64,000 nucleotides of DNA from Cypionkella sp. (GTDB taxonomy: Bacteria; Pseudomonadota; Alphaproteobacteria; Rhodobacterales; Rhodobacteraceae). A model generated the notes under the pieces. It was not told the DNA's origin. It did no database searches and was given only the letters and a program-made list of their open reading frames with translations. Shown one piece after another: positions 19,085 through 27,600 of the stretch. Every line of letters starts with the position of its first letter. Positions within the stretch are counted from its first letter, which is position 1. The stretch covers positions 1 through 64,000 of the forward strand of contig NZ_JAQGKQ010000004.1 of the NCBI RefSeq assembly GCF_028290025.1. The letters run 5' to 3'. A program made the translations under genes and the position numbers.

Positions 19085-20454
19085 GTCAATTCCGATGGCG
19101 TTATATCAATGCAGTTGTCTAGCTTATCTAAAATTATCGACGGTGAGTGTGTCGCCATGATTAATTGAGTATTTTTACTAGAACTTAGCACCGCATCCAC
19201 AAACTTCTCCTGCCATTCAACGTGCAGCGAGAGTTCTGGCTCATCGATGATAAATACACTGGCCTTCTTAACTTCCGGGTTAAAATGAAGATGTGCTAAT
19301 ATCACGATAAGCTGCACTTCTCCTGACGAAAGAGCCCGCAAATCATGATCGCTTTTATCGCCTGACGTTGAGAAAACTAAATCTCCAAAATTATCGAATC
19401 TGACCTTTTTTCCGCTATCGCTGAAGAACAAACTCAACGCTGAAATAAAGTTATCTGTTTCGCGAAATAAACGCACCACCTGCTGATTATACTTAGAAAT
19501 TCTATCGGAGATCGTCGAGATTTTTGATAAATGGGTTTTATTAAGTCCCCAAAGAATATTAGCAGACATTTCTGCTTCGGTTCGATGCTCTTTGTTCTTG
19601 CGTTTCGAACCCGAAATATTTTTGCGAGTTTCGTCAAAAAAATCAAAAAGTGGAGCAATTTTTGCAAAAACATCGTCTTCAGATACGCCAAGCAGTTCAG
19701 GAAGCCTTTGCAAATTTTTCTTAGCGGCTTCGATTTTTGCAAAGTCGTCCGAAGTCGGTAACGCGAGCACGCCTGTAAAGTTAGATGGAGTAAACTCAAT
19801 CAAGTCTAGAACCAAGTCTTGTCTGAACTTATCGTCAAACCTTAACTTCATTCTCTGCGCATTCCTATGGGTTTCTAGTGCGAACCCAAGGGCCTCGGAA
19901 AGACTCTGAGATAGCGATTGAGAAAAGACGTTTCTGCGCCTGACACCATTATAAGAATAATTTCCATTTGGATATCTCTGGAGTGTCTCATCCTGATACA
20001 TAGCGCGGCGATCCAGTCCGAGAAACATCGGGGTAGGAAGTTTTTGGATGAACTTGAGGACAGGGTGATTGGCGTTACGTGCCATTTGCTCACGGAAAAA
20101 CGTCTGCTCCATTTCGCGATTTCTAGATGGGGGTACGCTATCATCTAATTCAACTGAGAAAACGTCAAGCGGCATGTCGGGAATAATATCTACCGATATG
20201 CTTGCTCCGCTCTTTGTTCTTCTGGAAGATAGCGTGAAGCGCTGCCCCTCGTTCTCCAGATAGAGACTGATATATTCATATGGTTGAATGGTAAGATATT
20301 CTAGCTTTGGCATAAGTAAGGAAATTATACAATTAAGGGCCGTGGTTTTTCCCGAACCGTTTATGCCAGTTATGAAACTCAAGTCGTCTTTAAATACAAT
20401 ATCAAGATTAATATGAGCGTTAATCTTTGCCCCGCGAAATCTAAGAACTTTCAA
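19081..20454 (-). CDS. ariA: AAA15-type ABC ATPase, AriA-like PARIS sensor
   Basis: A 457-residue SMC/ABC-like ATPase. Walker A is GINGSGKTT (residues 30-38), the signature is LSSGE (375-379), Walker B is VFIIDEPELSLH (400-411) and the switch His is in MATHSP. The middle part holds a helical insertion with polar residues. The start is TTG at 20454 with AAGGA 6 bases upstream. Length and order (ATPase then DUF4435 protein) match AriA of the two-gene PARIS system. The alternatives are other OLD-like or AAA15 defence ATPases, but the DUF4435 partner argues against Gabija (UvrD partner) or retron systems. Low GC suggests a separate origin. Confidence 0.8.
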   Translation of the reverse strand: MKVLRFRGAKINAHINLDIVFKDDLSFITGINGSGKTTALNCIISLLMPKLEYLTIQPYEYISLYLENEGQRFTLSSRRTKSGASISVDIIPDMPLDVFSVELDDSVPPSRNREMEQTFFREQMARNANHPVLKFIQKLPTPMFLGLDRRAMYQDETLQRYPNGNYSYNGVRRRNVFSQSLSQSLSEALGFALETHRNAQRMKLRFDDKFRQDLVLDLIEFTPSNFTGVLALPTSDDFAKIEAAKKNLQRLPELLGVSEDDVFAKIAPLFDFFDETRKNISGSKRKNKEHRTEAEMSANILWGLNKTHLSKISTISDRISKYNQQVVRLFRETDNFISALSLFFSDSGKKVRFDNFGDLVFSTSGDKSDHDLRALSSGEVQLIVILAHLHFNPEVKKASVFIIDEPELSLHVEWQEKFVDAVLSSSKNTQLIMATHSPSIILDKLDNCIDITPSELT

Positions 20455-20769
20455 ACTTTATCCTTTTTATATTATTTCGGTGGATAGTTGCACTCACTAT
20501 TTAGTCAACTGACAATCTCACACCGACCTTCGTACTATTATGCAGCTTACCCGAAAAATCGAAGTTTTGAATTGAAAAATTTTTTTTCTCAGTTTCTGTC
20601 TGATGCGAGTCCTGCAACTCGCTCCGACCTTCGTCAAAAAAAAAAATATTGGGGCCTTTGGAGTGTCTGGGTCCGCATCCTTGCTATAAACTGACGAAAA
20701 TCAATCCCGGCAACCGTCTGTGACATAGCAGATCAAAAGTTCCAAAAAGTCAAATTGCATGAGTTGCAT
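20455..20769. other. Region upstream of the PARIS-like genes
   Basis: No gene is supported here. It presumably holds the promoter of the ATPase gene. It contains two copies of the 10-mer cgaccttcgt (20524 and 20625), a hairpin gcgagt-cctgca-actcgc near 20605-20622 and an A-tract near 20636-20646. Confidence 0.4.
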
Positions 20770-20895
20770 TTACGCAGGTACAGGGCAGTCTGTCGTTCGG
20801 AAGGTGTTCCCCCTTCGCGGTTCCATGAGCATTTTCAAAGTGTTAACTTCCATCTCGGCCCGGTCTCGCCCGTCAAGCCAATAGCAGTCAGTCAT
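20770..20895 (-). CDS. Small hypothetical protein (41 aa)
   Basis: A 41-codon frame, MTDCYWLDGRDRAEMEVNTL onward, ending in TAA. It is supported by an AAGGA site 8 bases before the ATG at 20895. It has no membrane segment and no recognisable domain; two Cys and many charged residues are present. It lies between the PARIS-like operon and the resolvase gene. I offer it as a likely small gene without a function. Confidence 0.4.
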   Translation of the reverse strand: MTDCYWLDGRDRAEMEVNTLKMLMEPRRGNTFRTTDCPVPA

Positions 20896-21142
20896 GGTTC
20901 TTTTCCTTAAGCCAACCTAACCATGTCCATTACAGCTCCATAGTACGCTGGATAAGGGTGCTGCCTAACGGCAGTCGTTATCAATCGGACGAGGTATCGA
21001 CGTTCGGTGAGTCACCGGTCAGCAGTTGATCTGTCAGGGCAGTAGAGCTGTACAGCGATGCAGTATGGGACGACACTAGATCGGAGTGGTGGCATGCTTG
21101 GAGGTCGCTGAACTGCGACAGCAGTCAGGCGTCACGTTTTGC

Positions 21143-21208
21143 TTAGAAGTACCACAAAAATCCGGACATCACGAGCAGGAGGGCAAGCGAGAAGATGCGT
21201 ATGGGCAT
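21143..21208 (-). CDS. Tiny membrane peptide (21 aa)
   Basis: A 21-residue frame reading MPIRIFSLALLLVMSGFLWYF: a basic start and one hydrophobic helix. AAGGA lies 7 bases before the ATG at 21208. It resembles single-span regulatory peptides or type I toxins in form only. Two similar peptides (22538-22678 and 23412-23498) lie nearby on the same strand. Confidence 0.4.
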   Translation of the reverse strand: MPIRIFSLALLLVMSGFLWYF

Positions 21209-21238
21209 GTCAAAGTCCTTATATGGAGTTGCACGCGT

Positions 21239-21793
21239 CTAGCGGGCAACGTTGCCGAGTATTCGGTACACGCTGGTTCGGCTTATCTCCAGTTTACGGC
21301 CTATGTCTGCGGCTGGTGTGCCTGCAGCATGGAGTGCTTTTACATCGGCTTCCTGCGACATGGCTGTGGGTTTGCGGCCTTTGTATTTGCCCGCGTCCTT
21401 TGCCTTCGCAATGCCCTCCCGTTGCCTTTCTAGCATCATTTCACGTTCAAACTGTGCCACCGATGACATCACGTTAAGCAATAGTTCACCCGTGGCGGAG
21501 TTAGTGTCGATATCCAGCGAGAGGATGCGCAGGCCAGCCTTCTTTGCTTTGATGGTCTTAATGATCTCGCCCATGTGCAGGACCGAACGCGCGATGCGAT
21601 CAAGCTTAGTGATCACCAGCGTGTCGCCTTCCCGCAGGAAGTCCAAGGCGGCGGCAAGTTCAGGGCGCGGGCCGATGGAGGATGTTTGCTCTTGATAGAT
21701 TTTATCGCAGCCCATCGCCTTCAAGTCGCGCACTTGCGCTTCGAGTCCGGCTTCCTGCTCAAGTGTCGAAGTTCTGGCGTAACCGATAAGCAT
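21239..21793 (-). CDS. Serine recombinase (resolvase/invertase family)
   Basis: A 184-residue site-specific recombinase. The catalytic Ser is S9 in MLIGYARTSTLEQEAG. Other conserved parts are TLVITKLDRIARS, SVAQFEREMMLERQREGIAKAK and a C-terminal helix-turn-helix (AADIGRKLEISRTSVYRIL). I choose the ATG at 21793 since GGGGAT lies 7 bases upstream; an upstream GTG at 21817 adds eight unlikely residues. It may resolve dimers of the replicating element or invert a segment. The AT-rich stretch just upstream (21825-21870) could hold its site, but no clear inverted repeats were identified. Confidence 0.92.
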   Translation of the reverse strand: MLIGYARTSTLEQEAGLEAQVRDLKAMGCDKIYQEQTSSIGPRPELAAALDFLREGDTLVITKLDRIARSVLHMGEIIKTIKAKKAGLRILSLDIDTNSATGELLLNVMSSVAQFEREMMLERQREGIAKAKDAGKYKGRKPTAMSQEADVKALHAAGTPAADIGRKLEISRTSVYRILGNVAR

Positions 21794-22537
21794 TTCTATC
21801 CCCTGATTCTGTTCCACAATGTCTTAAGACTTTATGAGGATATTGTACTAAATTGTCAATACCATTCTATTGGGGCATGAATCCGAGGACTCGGGGGTGC
21901 ACCACACGAGCAAGCCCAGTGGAACAGGTGTAGGGCGGCGACGGTGATGTGCCTCTCGGATCATGGCAGCGCGAAACCGCAGTGCGTCGTACCTCCTTTA
22001 ATTATCGGTGCGAACAATCAGACAGACAGCTTTTCTGCTAAGGCTTCATCGTTGCAAATTTGGATTGCATCGGAAAAACGCCGAAATGTCAAAACTCACC
22101 TTCTTGAATGTGAGGTTGCAGCGACACCGATCTAACCAATATATAAAAACGCAAAATCACCGGAGGTCACCTGAAGCACGCTCTCTCGTCGTGCCACTGA
22201 CTAATACTCGGTCGGGTCAAAACCAGTATGCCATGATTTGTTTGGTGACTTGGCAGCATGCCCAGCTCTCTGCAGGATGCCGCGCGCTTTCATGCGTCTA
22301 ACGTTCCGATATGGTAGGTCGCGAATGCATAGCGCAACAATATGTCGCTACATAAGTGCTTTGCGCAACTTTCTATACAACTCCCGCCGTAGGTTTCTGT
22401 AGATCGCGTCGGCGGCCACCGGAAAGCTGTTTCGTCCTAAAATATGACCATTTGGTCAGGGTCGCGGAGGAACGCCAGCTTCCATTGCAACACTTAGCAG
22501 CGTTAGGGCGGACCGGAATGCTTTAATTTCCGCTTAA
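21794..22537. other. Non-coding stretch of the element
   Basis: About 740 bases without a gene I can support. Short frames exist on both strands but none has both a ribosome site and protein-like composition. An AAAGGAGG sequence on the minus strand near 21990-22000 is not followed by a well-placed start. The first 80 bases upstream of the recombinase are AT-rich. Confidence 0.4.
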
Positions 22538-22678
22538 TTAGTGCGAAGACCGCGCGGCAATTGCTATCGCCGTCTTCCCCAGTCCGTGCGGTCTATGGTT
22601 AAGTGACATGAACGCAGACGCTGCGACAAAATAAGTCGCAGCTAGCAGTGCAGCGGCAATTTTCCCCGTGGTGGACAT
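22538..22678 (-). CDS. Small membrane peptide (46 aa)
   Basis: A 46-residue frame beginning MSTTGKIAAALLAATYFVAA, with one transmembrane helix then a basic tail (NHRPHGLGKTAIAIAARSSH). GGGGGA lies 9 bases before the ATG at 22678. Its helix resembles that of the 28-residue peptide at 23412-23498 (KIAAALLAATYFVAA versus KVAAALLLTVYVVGA). No function is known. Confidence 0.45.
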   Translation of the reverse strand: MSTTGKIAAALLAATYFVAASAFMSLNHRPHGLGKTAIAIAARSSH

Positions 22679-22792
22679 CGATGTGTTCCCCCAATTGTGG
22701 CAGAATTGAATCCTTATTATGCTCTTCGAGCAACGGATTCGAAATCTGCGAGTTACTAGCTCAGTGGCGGATATCGCCGCTGGGAGTATGCT

Positions 22793-23134
22793 ATGGGCTG
22801 GGTGGCGGGTCGGTACAGGTTCAACAATTCTTCCATGCTACTGTTAGGTATCAGTGCCGAGATGCGCGGTATCGCTGACTTGCGGCGTGTTGCCGATGGC
22901 GCTCTGGCGAGACTGTATGCGGAAAATATAATTAGGGTGTCAGTGCAAACGGCGCGGGCGGTCAACCATCGACATCCCGCGCGTCTTGAGTGGTTGGACA
23001 AGTTGGAGCAAGCCTTCCTCCTTGCGGTATCGCTTGACGGTGAGCGGCGCGAACAGGCGCTCGCTGCGCTGGTGCCGCTCATTGAGCGCAACTATCCTTG
23101 GGTCAAGATAACGGCGGTGGGGCGGCTCCACTAG
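22793..23134 (+). CDS. Hypothetical protein (113 aa)
   Basis: A 113-residue protein with no family I recognise. The start at 22793 is backed by GGGAG 6 bases upstream. It is mostly helical with charged residues (AEMRGIADLRRVADGALARLY, then RLEWLDKLEQAFLLAVSLDGERREQALAAL) and ends WVKITAVGRLH. No signal peptide or membrane helix is evident. It is followed after 20 bases by the first of two related membrane proteins and may be co-transcribed with them. Confidence 0.55.
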   Translation: MGWVAGRYRFNNSSMLLLGISAEMRGIADLRRVADGALARLYAENIIRVSVQTARAVNHRHPARLEWLDKLEQAFLLAVSLDGERREQALAALVPLIERNYPWVKITAVGRLH

Positions 23135-23154
23135 GTTGAAGGATGGCTGGTGCA

Positions 23155-23382
23155 ATGCTTAGGGATGCCGGAGCCAGAATAGTACGCGGCGCGCGGCGTA
23201 AGTGGAAAGTGCTACTGGCTCTGGCGGTGCTCTGGGTAGGCGGCTTATACCTCGTCACCACCAAACCTGAAGCAGCACGGATCGCCGGAGGGCATGGAGT
23301 AATGTTGATGTACTTTTATCTGCCAGCGTGGATGCCCGGGATCCTGTTGCTGTGTTGGTACGCGGGAGATCGTGACGGCTGA
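23155..23382 (+). CDS. Small membrane protein, paralogue A
   Basis: A 75-residue protein starting MLRDAGARIVRGARRKWKVL with two hydrophobic segments (LLALAVLWVGGLYLV and VMLMYFYLPAWMPGILLLCWYA). It aligns over its whole length with the protein at 23613-23885, beginning with MLR-x-x-x-x-RI-x-RGARR. I place the start at the ATG matching the paralogue (23155); an ATG at 23143 is also possible but a GAAGG touches it too closely. Function is unknown. Confidence 0.55.
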   Translation: MLRDAGARIVRGARRKWKVLLALAVLWVGGLYLVTTKPEAARIAGGHGVMLMYFYLPAWMPGILLLCWYAGDRDG

Positions 23383-23411
23383 GGTTCCGGGGATGTATAG
23401 AACAGCGCGAC

Positions 23412-23498
23412 TCAGGCGAAGTAACTGAACAATACCAGCGCGCCGACGACATAGACCGTCAGAAGCAGAGCAGCGGCAACCTTTGCATGAACGGGCAT
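23412..23498 (-). CDS. Tiny membrane peptide (28 aa)
   Basis: A 28-residue frame starting MPVHAKVAAALLLTVYVVGA and ending VLFSYFA, one transmembrane helix. A good GAGGTG site lies 6 bases before the ATG at 23498. It lies on the opposite strand between the two duplicated membrane proteins. Its helix resembles the 46-residue peptide at 22538-22678. Confidence 0.45.
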   Translation of the reverse strand: MPVHAKVAAALLLTVYVVGALVLFSYFA

Positions 23499-23612
23499 CT
23501 CAGCACCTCAAAAGAAAACCACAAGCGAACAATAATCTCGGCGTATAAGGGGTGCAACGGTTTTCATCAAAGCGAGTTGAAGGTTTTGGTAACTGCTATT
23601 GGGTATCAACTA

Positions 23613-23885
23613 ATGCTGCGAGAATTCGCGCCTCGCATAGCGCGTGGTGCGCGCCGAAGCTCGCGGGTTTTGATCCTGCTGGCGGTCCTGTGGGGTATCG
23701 ACGTTTGGCTGCTAACCTATGTTCCTAACCTGATCGGCGGCAGGACCGTGTTTGCGTACCTGCATCTGGTTTTGATGGTGCCTTTGCCGCGCTGTTTTGT
23801 TGGTTTGGCGGCAAAGAAGATGACTAGGCGCGGCAGGCCTTGTTCTCATTTCGTTCCGGTTTATAATCGTGAGCATGCCAGATGA
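23613..23885 (+). CDS. Small membrane protein, paralogue B
   Basis: A 90-residue protein starting MLREFAPRIARGARRSSRVL, with two hydrophobic segments (ILLAVLWGIDVWLLTYV and FAYLHLVLMVPLPRCFVGLA) and a basic C-terminus (KKMTRRGRPC). It is the diverged twin of the protein at 23155-23382, so the pair arose by duplication. The start was chosen by that alignment; no strong ribosome site is seen. It overlaps the next gene by 11 bases. Confidence 0.5.
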   Translation: MLREFAPRIARGARRSSRVLILLAVLWGIDVWLLTYVPNLIGGRTVFAYLHLVLMVPLPRCFVGLAAKKMTRRGRPCSHFVPVYNREHAR

Positions 23886-24198
23886 ATTTCAGCCAGCGAG
23901 ACGCCATCCCGGCAAGCCTCCGTACAGCATCGCGCAGGCAGCGAGGGAGGGGATTCTGGTGGTGGTGCGCTGCAACGGTTGCCACCGTGGGGCCACCTAC
24001 CTTGCCAGCGATCTGGTGGACGTTGTGGGAGGCCAGTGGCCTGCGCATGACGCACCCTTTGATTGCGCGCGGTGTCGTTCGCGGGAGTGGGTCAAGGTCA
24101 CGCTGCGCTCAATCCATCCGGGCGATGTGGGCAAGCTTGTGGTGCGGAGGCCGAGTCCGCCAAGGATCGTTCGAGATTGGAAGGATGTTGTGTACTGA
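23875..24198 (+). CDS. Small putative zinc-ribbon protein (107 aa)
   Basis: A 107-residue soluble protein. Two Cys pairs, VVRCNGCHRG and FDCARCRSRE, form a likely zinc ribbon around a middle segment (ATYLASDLVDVVGGQWP). The C-terminus is basic. It may bind nucleic acid. The start is ATG at 23875; a GTG two codons earlier is possible. Its stop codon directly abuts the first copy of the iteron-like repeats, placing it beside the putative origin. Confidence 0.6.
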   Translation: MPDEFQPARRHPGKPPYSIAQAAREGILVVVRCNGCHRGATYLASDLVDVVGGQWPAHDAPFDCARCRSREWVKVTLRSIHPGDVGKLVVRRPSPPRIVRDWKDVVY

Positions 24199-24581
24199 GC
24201 GGACAGTTTGCGGACAGTTTGCGGACAGTTTGCGGATAGTTCTGAAAACCATCCGCACGGTGCAACCCGTTGAATCGGACGGTAAATCACGAATATCGGG
24301 ACGTTGTGCGGATAGACGGATGGTTTTGCGTAACTCACAGCGCGGTGGTGGGGCACATACACACACAATCGCCCCGAAAGCCTTCCGTAAATGAATAAAG
24401 ATTTTCATACTGATATAGATTTTACTAAAAAGAAGAAACCATCCGCAAAAACAGAGTGAACTCTATATTTTGTATTTATTTACAACGACTTACACCGTGC
24501 GGATGGTTTTCAAAACTATCCGCAAACCATCCGCAAACCATCCGCAAAAGCCCAAACCATCCGCAAAACTGTCCGCAAAAT
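24199..24581. other. Putative iteron origin of replication of the element
   Basis: On the left are four tandem 11-mers (gcggacagttt, three exact plus one gcggatagttc) at 24199-24242. On the right, in the reverse sense, are copies of aaccatccgca or aactatccgca at 24513-24545 plus two more to 24576. Single copies lie at about 24244, 24309, 24320, 24437 and 24497. Between them is an AT-rich core (about 24390-24485) with long A and T runs. Direct repeats around an AT-rich core beside a replication gene are typical of iteron origins. The PrimPol gene ends 84 bases away. Confidence 0.7.
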
Positions 24582-24615
24582 CAGGCTGACGCCTACCACC
24601 AACAACTCAAACATG

Positions 24616-24639
24616 AAAAAAGGACGGCTGTCGCCGTCC
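24616..24639 (-). terminator. Terminator of the replication protein gene
   Basis: On the minus strand the stem GGACGGC, loop GACA and stem GCCGTCC are followed by six T. It lies 26 bases after the stop of the PrimPol gene and would keep its transcript out of the iteron region. Confidence 0.85.
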
Positions 24640-24664
24640 CGTTCTCACCTGATACCTCAACTCT

Positions 24665-27600
24665 CTACACGGCTGCGACGTCATCCTTGATCGAGACAAA
24701 GTAGACGAACCCGCCGTTCGAAGTGTCGTCCTTTTTCGTGAAGCTGATCAGAACCTTGCGCGTGATCTCGGAACCCTCTGCCCCGTCCTCCACGGTCAAG
24801 CCGTGAACCCGTGACGCAAACTTATCCCATGCTGGGGTAATTCTCTGGGCATTGGTGTATATCCCGTCTTCATACCCCCATCCGGCAAGCAGTAACGGCT
24901 CGTTCCCGTCAGCTTTATTGAGTATGTCCTTAACCGCGTGCACCGTCATTTTCTTATACTTTGCAGTGCCACCGACACGTAGGATAGGATTGTCACCAAG
25001 GTTGTATATCGCGCGGACAAGCGCGGCCTCATTCGTCTGTGCGGCTCCGGTGGTGGTCGCTTTCAGCTTGTCTCGGTTGGCGTTGAATCCACCGATACCC
25101 GCCACCTTTAGAACGCCACCCATCACGTACGACCACGACTCGAAGCCTGCTAGAATGTTGTCGGTTCCCATGGGCTTGCCCTTGGCGATCCATGCTTGAA
25201 TGAGCGTCAGGCATGCCCAGATCAGTTCACCCCGGTTGTCTAATACCCAAGTGCGGATATCGTCATGCTTCCACTTGATTACGCGCTCCCCCGGCTCAGG
25301 GTGCATGGCATCCAGATCAGCCATCACGCTTCGCCGTTGGATATCTGGCGAGCCTGTGAAAGTGTTAGCCGCGATAACGTGTCGCCCGAGAATATCAACT
25401 TCCACCGTCGCACCCGTGCCAAGCAAGCGCGCTTCATATTTTTGATTTCCCGTCACCATTGCGCACAACTCGGGGGATTTAACGTAGTGGTCTACGTTGT
25501 CGAAGAAGTTGGTGCCAGTCATCTGCCGTAGATACGCGGTCAACTGCTTTGCAAATTCCTCATCCTTGGGCGACATCGCCCAAGGCGTTGCTGAGCGGCC
25601 TTCGCTGATGGATGTTGCAGCCGCAATCATAAATCCCGCCCCTGTGCCGGATGCAGGCTTGTTCACCAGATAAATAGGTGTGTCACCGGTGATCATGGAA
25701 CGCAGGAAGGGCTGTATGGTACAGCAGATCATATTTGCCAGCGCTGGAACGCCCTCGGCTGTGTAGGCCTTCGCCATAAGTGTCTTGCGTGTCTCGCCCC
25801 CTAGGGGGAAGTCGCCGAATACATCATCCACCAGCAACGCCCGCGCCTTTTCAATCTCTGTCTGCGTCGGCTCCAGCGATACGGCTGGGATGTCGAGACC
25901 TGCTGGCATGGTCAGATAAATCTGCCCCTCAGGATCGTAACCGTTTTGAGTTACCAATGAGCCGCTGGCGTTGAAGTATGGCACTACAGCTTGACCCTTA
26001 AGGCCCGGGTAGAGGCTCTTAGGCTCTTGATACAGAAAGCTCACGACATCATCCGGCGCGGAAATTGCAATCGTGTTGCCATCATCACCAACACGTTTCA
26101 CAAAGCGCGCTGCCTTGTTCAATCGGTTGGCGAATCCAAGCTGATACAGCGGTTTCATGCGGGGGGTGCGACCGGGCAATACCTCAAGGCTGTAGAGGTC
26201 TTCCATGTAGCAGAAGATGTTCGGGTCGGTTAGGTTTTTGGCTAGCAGACTGCGCTGCCCATATTCGCAGATGATATCAAAGTCGGTTTCCGACACGATG
26301 ATACCGGACTCAGCGCTATCCGTGGCCTTTGCATTGGCCTTGCGATTTTCCTTGGCCTTTTCCTGTGACTTGGTTGTCACCACGTTCAATTCGCGCAAAC
26401 CGACTCCGGTGGCCTTGGCGAGTGCTTTCTTGACCTTAGCAAGTGCGATTTCTTCCAGCACGAAGTCGCCCTGTGTGGCATCTTCGATCACCGACTCCAG
26501 ATCAGCAATGGGGGTTTCCGGGGAGAAGGCCTTCACTCGAGACTCGAGTTCGGCTTGCAGTTCGGCTTGTACGATGGCTTGGAAAGCCTCTTCCGTTTCA
26601 GCTTGTGCAGTCTTGTCCACTTTGTCCGTGCGGATATATTCCCGCGCCTGCTGTACCCGACCGGGCAAGTAGTCATCGGTGGCGTAGCGATCTTCCGCGC
26701 GTTCGTCGTCGCAAGGTGCATCCGAGATGGCATCGTGTAAGATATGAATCAGGTCCAGCGCATCACCATCAGGGTTCGTAGCCCACCACGAACAAGCGGC
26801 ACGATAGATAGGTTTGTCGAAACCTTCTAGCCCTTCGCCATCACCAATCAGACCTACAAGGTTCTCAAACCCACCCACCGCAATGTCACGCGGGGCTGTG
26901 GATTTCGTGCGGTTGGATTTCGTTTTGGTGGCTTTGGTCTCGGTCTCTTTGCCCGTGATCTTTGACGCATTCAAGGCAAGCTGTTCCAGCCATGCCGGAG
27001 CTTGCGCAATCGCACACTCCCCCGGCGCGCATCCCTCTGCCCACTGGTAGAAGTTGCCCGAATGGTGAATTGAGGGTGCGGCAATTATTTGCCCCCCTTC
27101 GCCGCGAATATCTACACCGGATGCGATAGCGGAAGCCGTGTTGCGGATTGGTTGAATGCCTCTGAAGATGTGGTGCTCACCACCTGAGCCTGTAATGCTC
27201 TTGACGGTCTTGGGCAGTTCACCATGTTCCGCGACAAGTGCTGCCAGTGCCGCCTTGCCATGCGGGCCGTCGATATCCAGCACAAACAAACCGCAACCCG
27301 GCAAGAACACAATCGAGACGTTGCGCGGCTGGTGGACGTTGGCGAATTTGTAAGCCTTGCCTGCTTTGTTCGCGGCGTATTTGCCCGCGCCTGTCCAGAA
27401 GGCAACTATGGCAGCAGCATCAGCGGTCGCGCGCTCTTGCCACTTGGTTCCGCGCGGAAGCTTCGCGCTGTGGCCTTTTCCTGTGCCGCGTCCTGTCAGG
27501 GGGGCAAGCGCATGGCTATCAATAACCTTAAGCCCATGTTCGGCGTACAGCGTCGCCATCGCGAGCGTGAGCACATTGTGGTCTGCTACATCTGCACAAT

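Noticed and set aside
21980-22010. Gene start on the minus strand behind an AAAGGAGG sequence
   Set aside because: The next ATG is more than 20 bases away and the frame after it is not protein-like.
24199-24581. CRISPR array
   Set aside because: Repeats are only 11 bases, mostly back to back, on both strands and with no regular spacers or cas genes.
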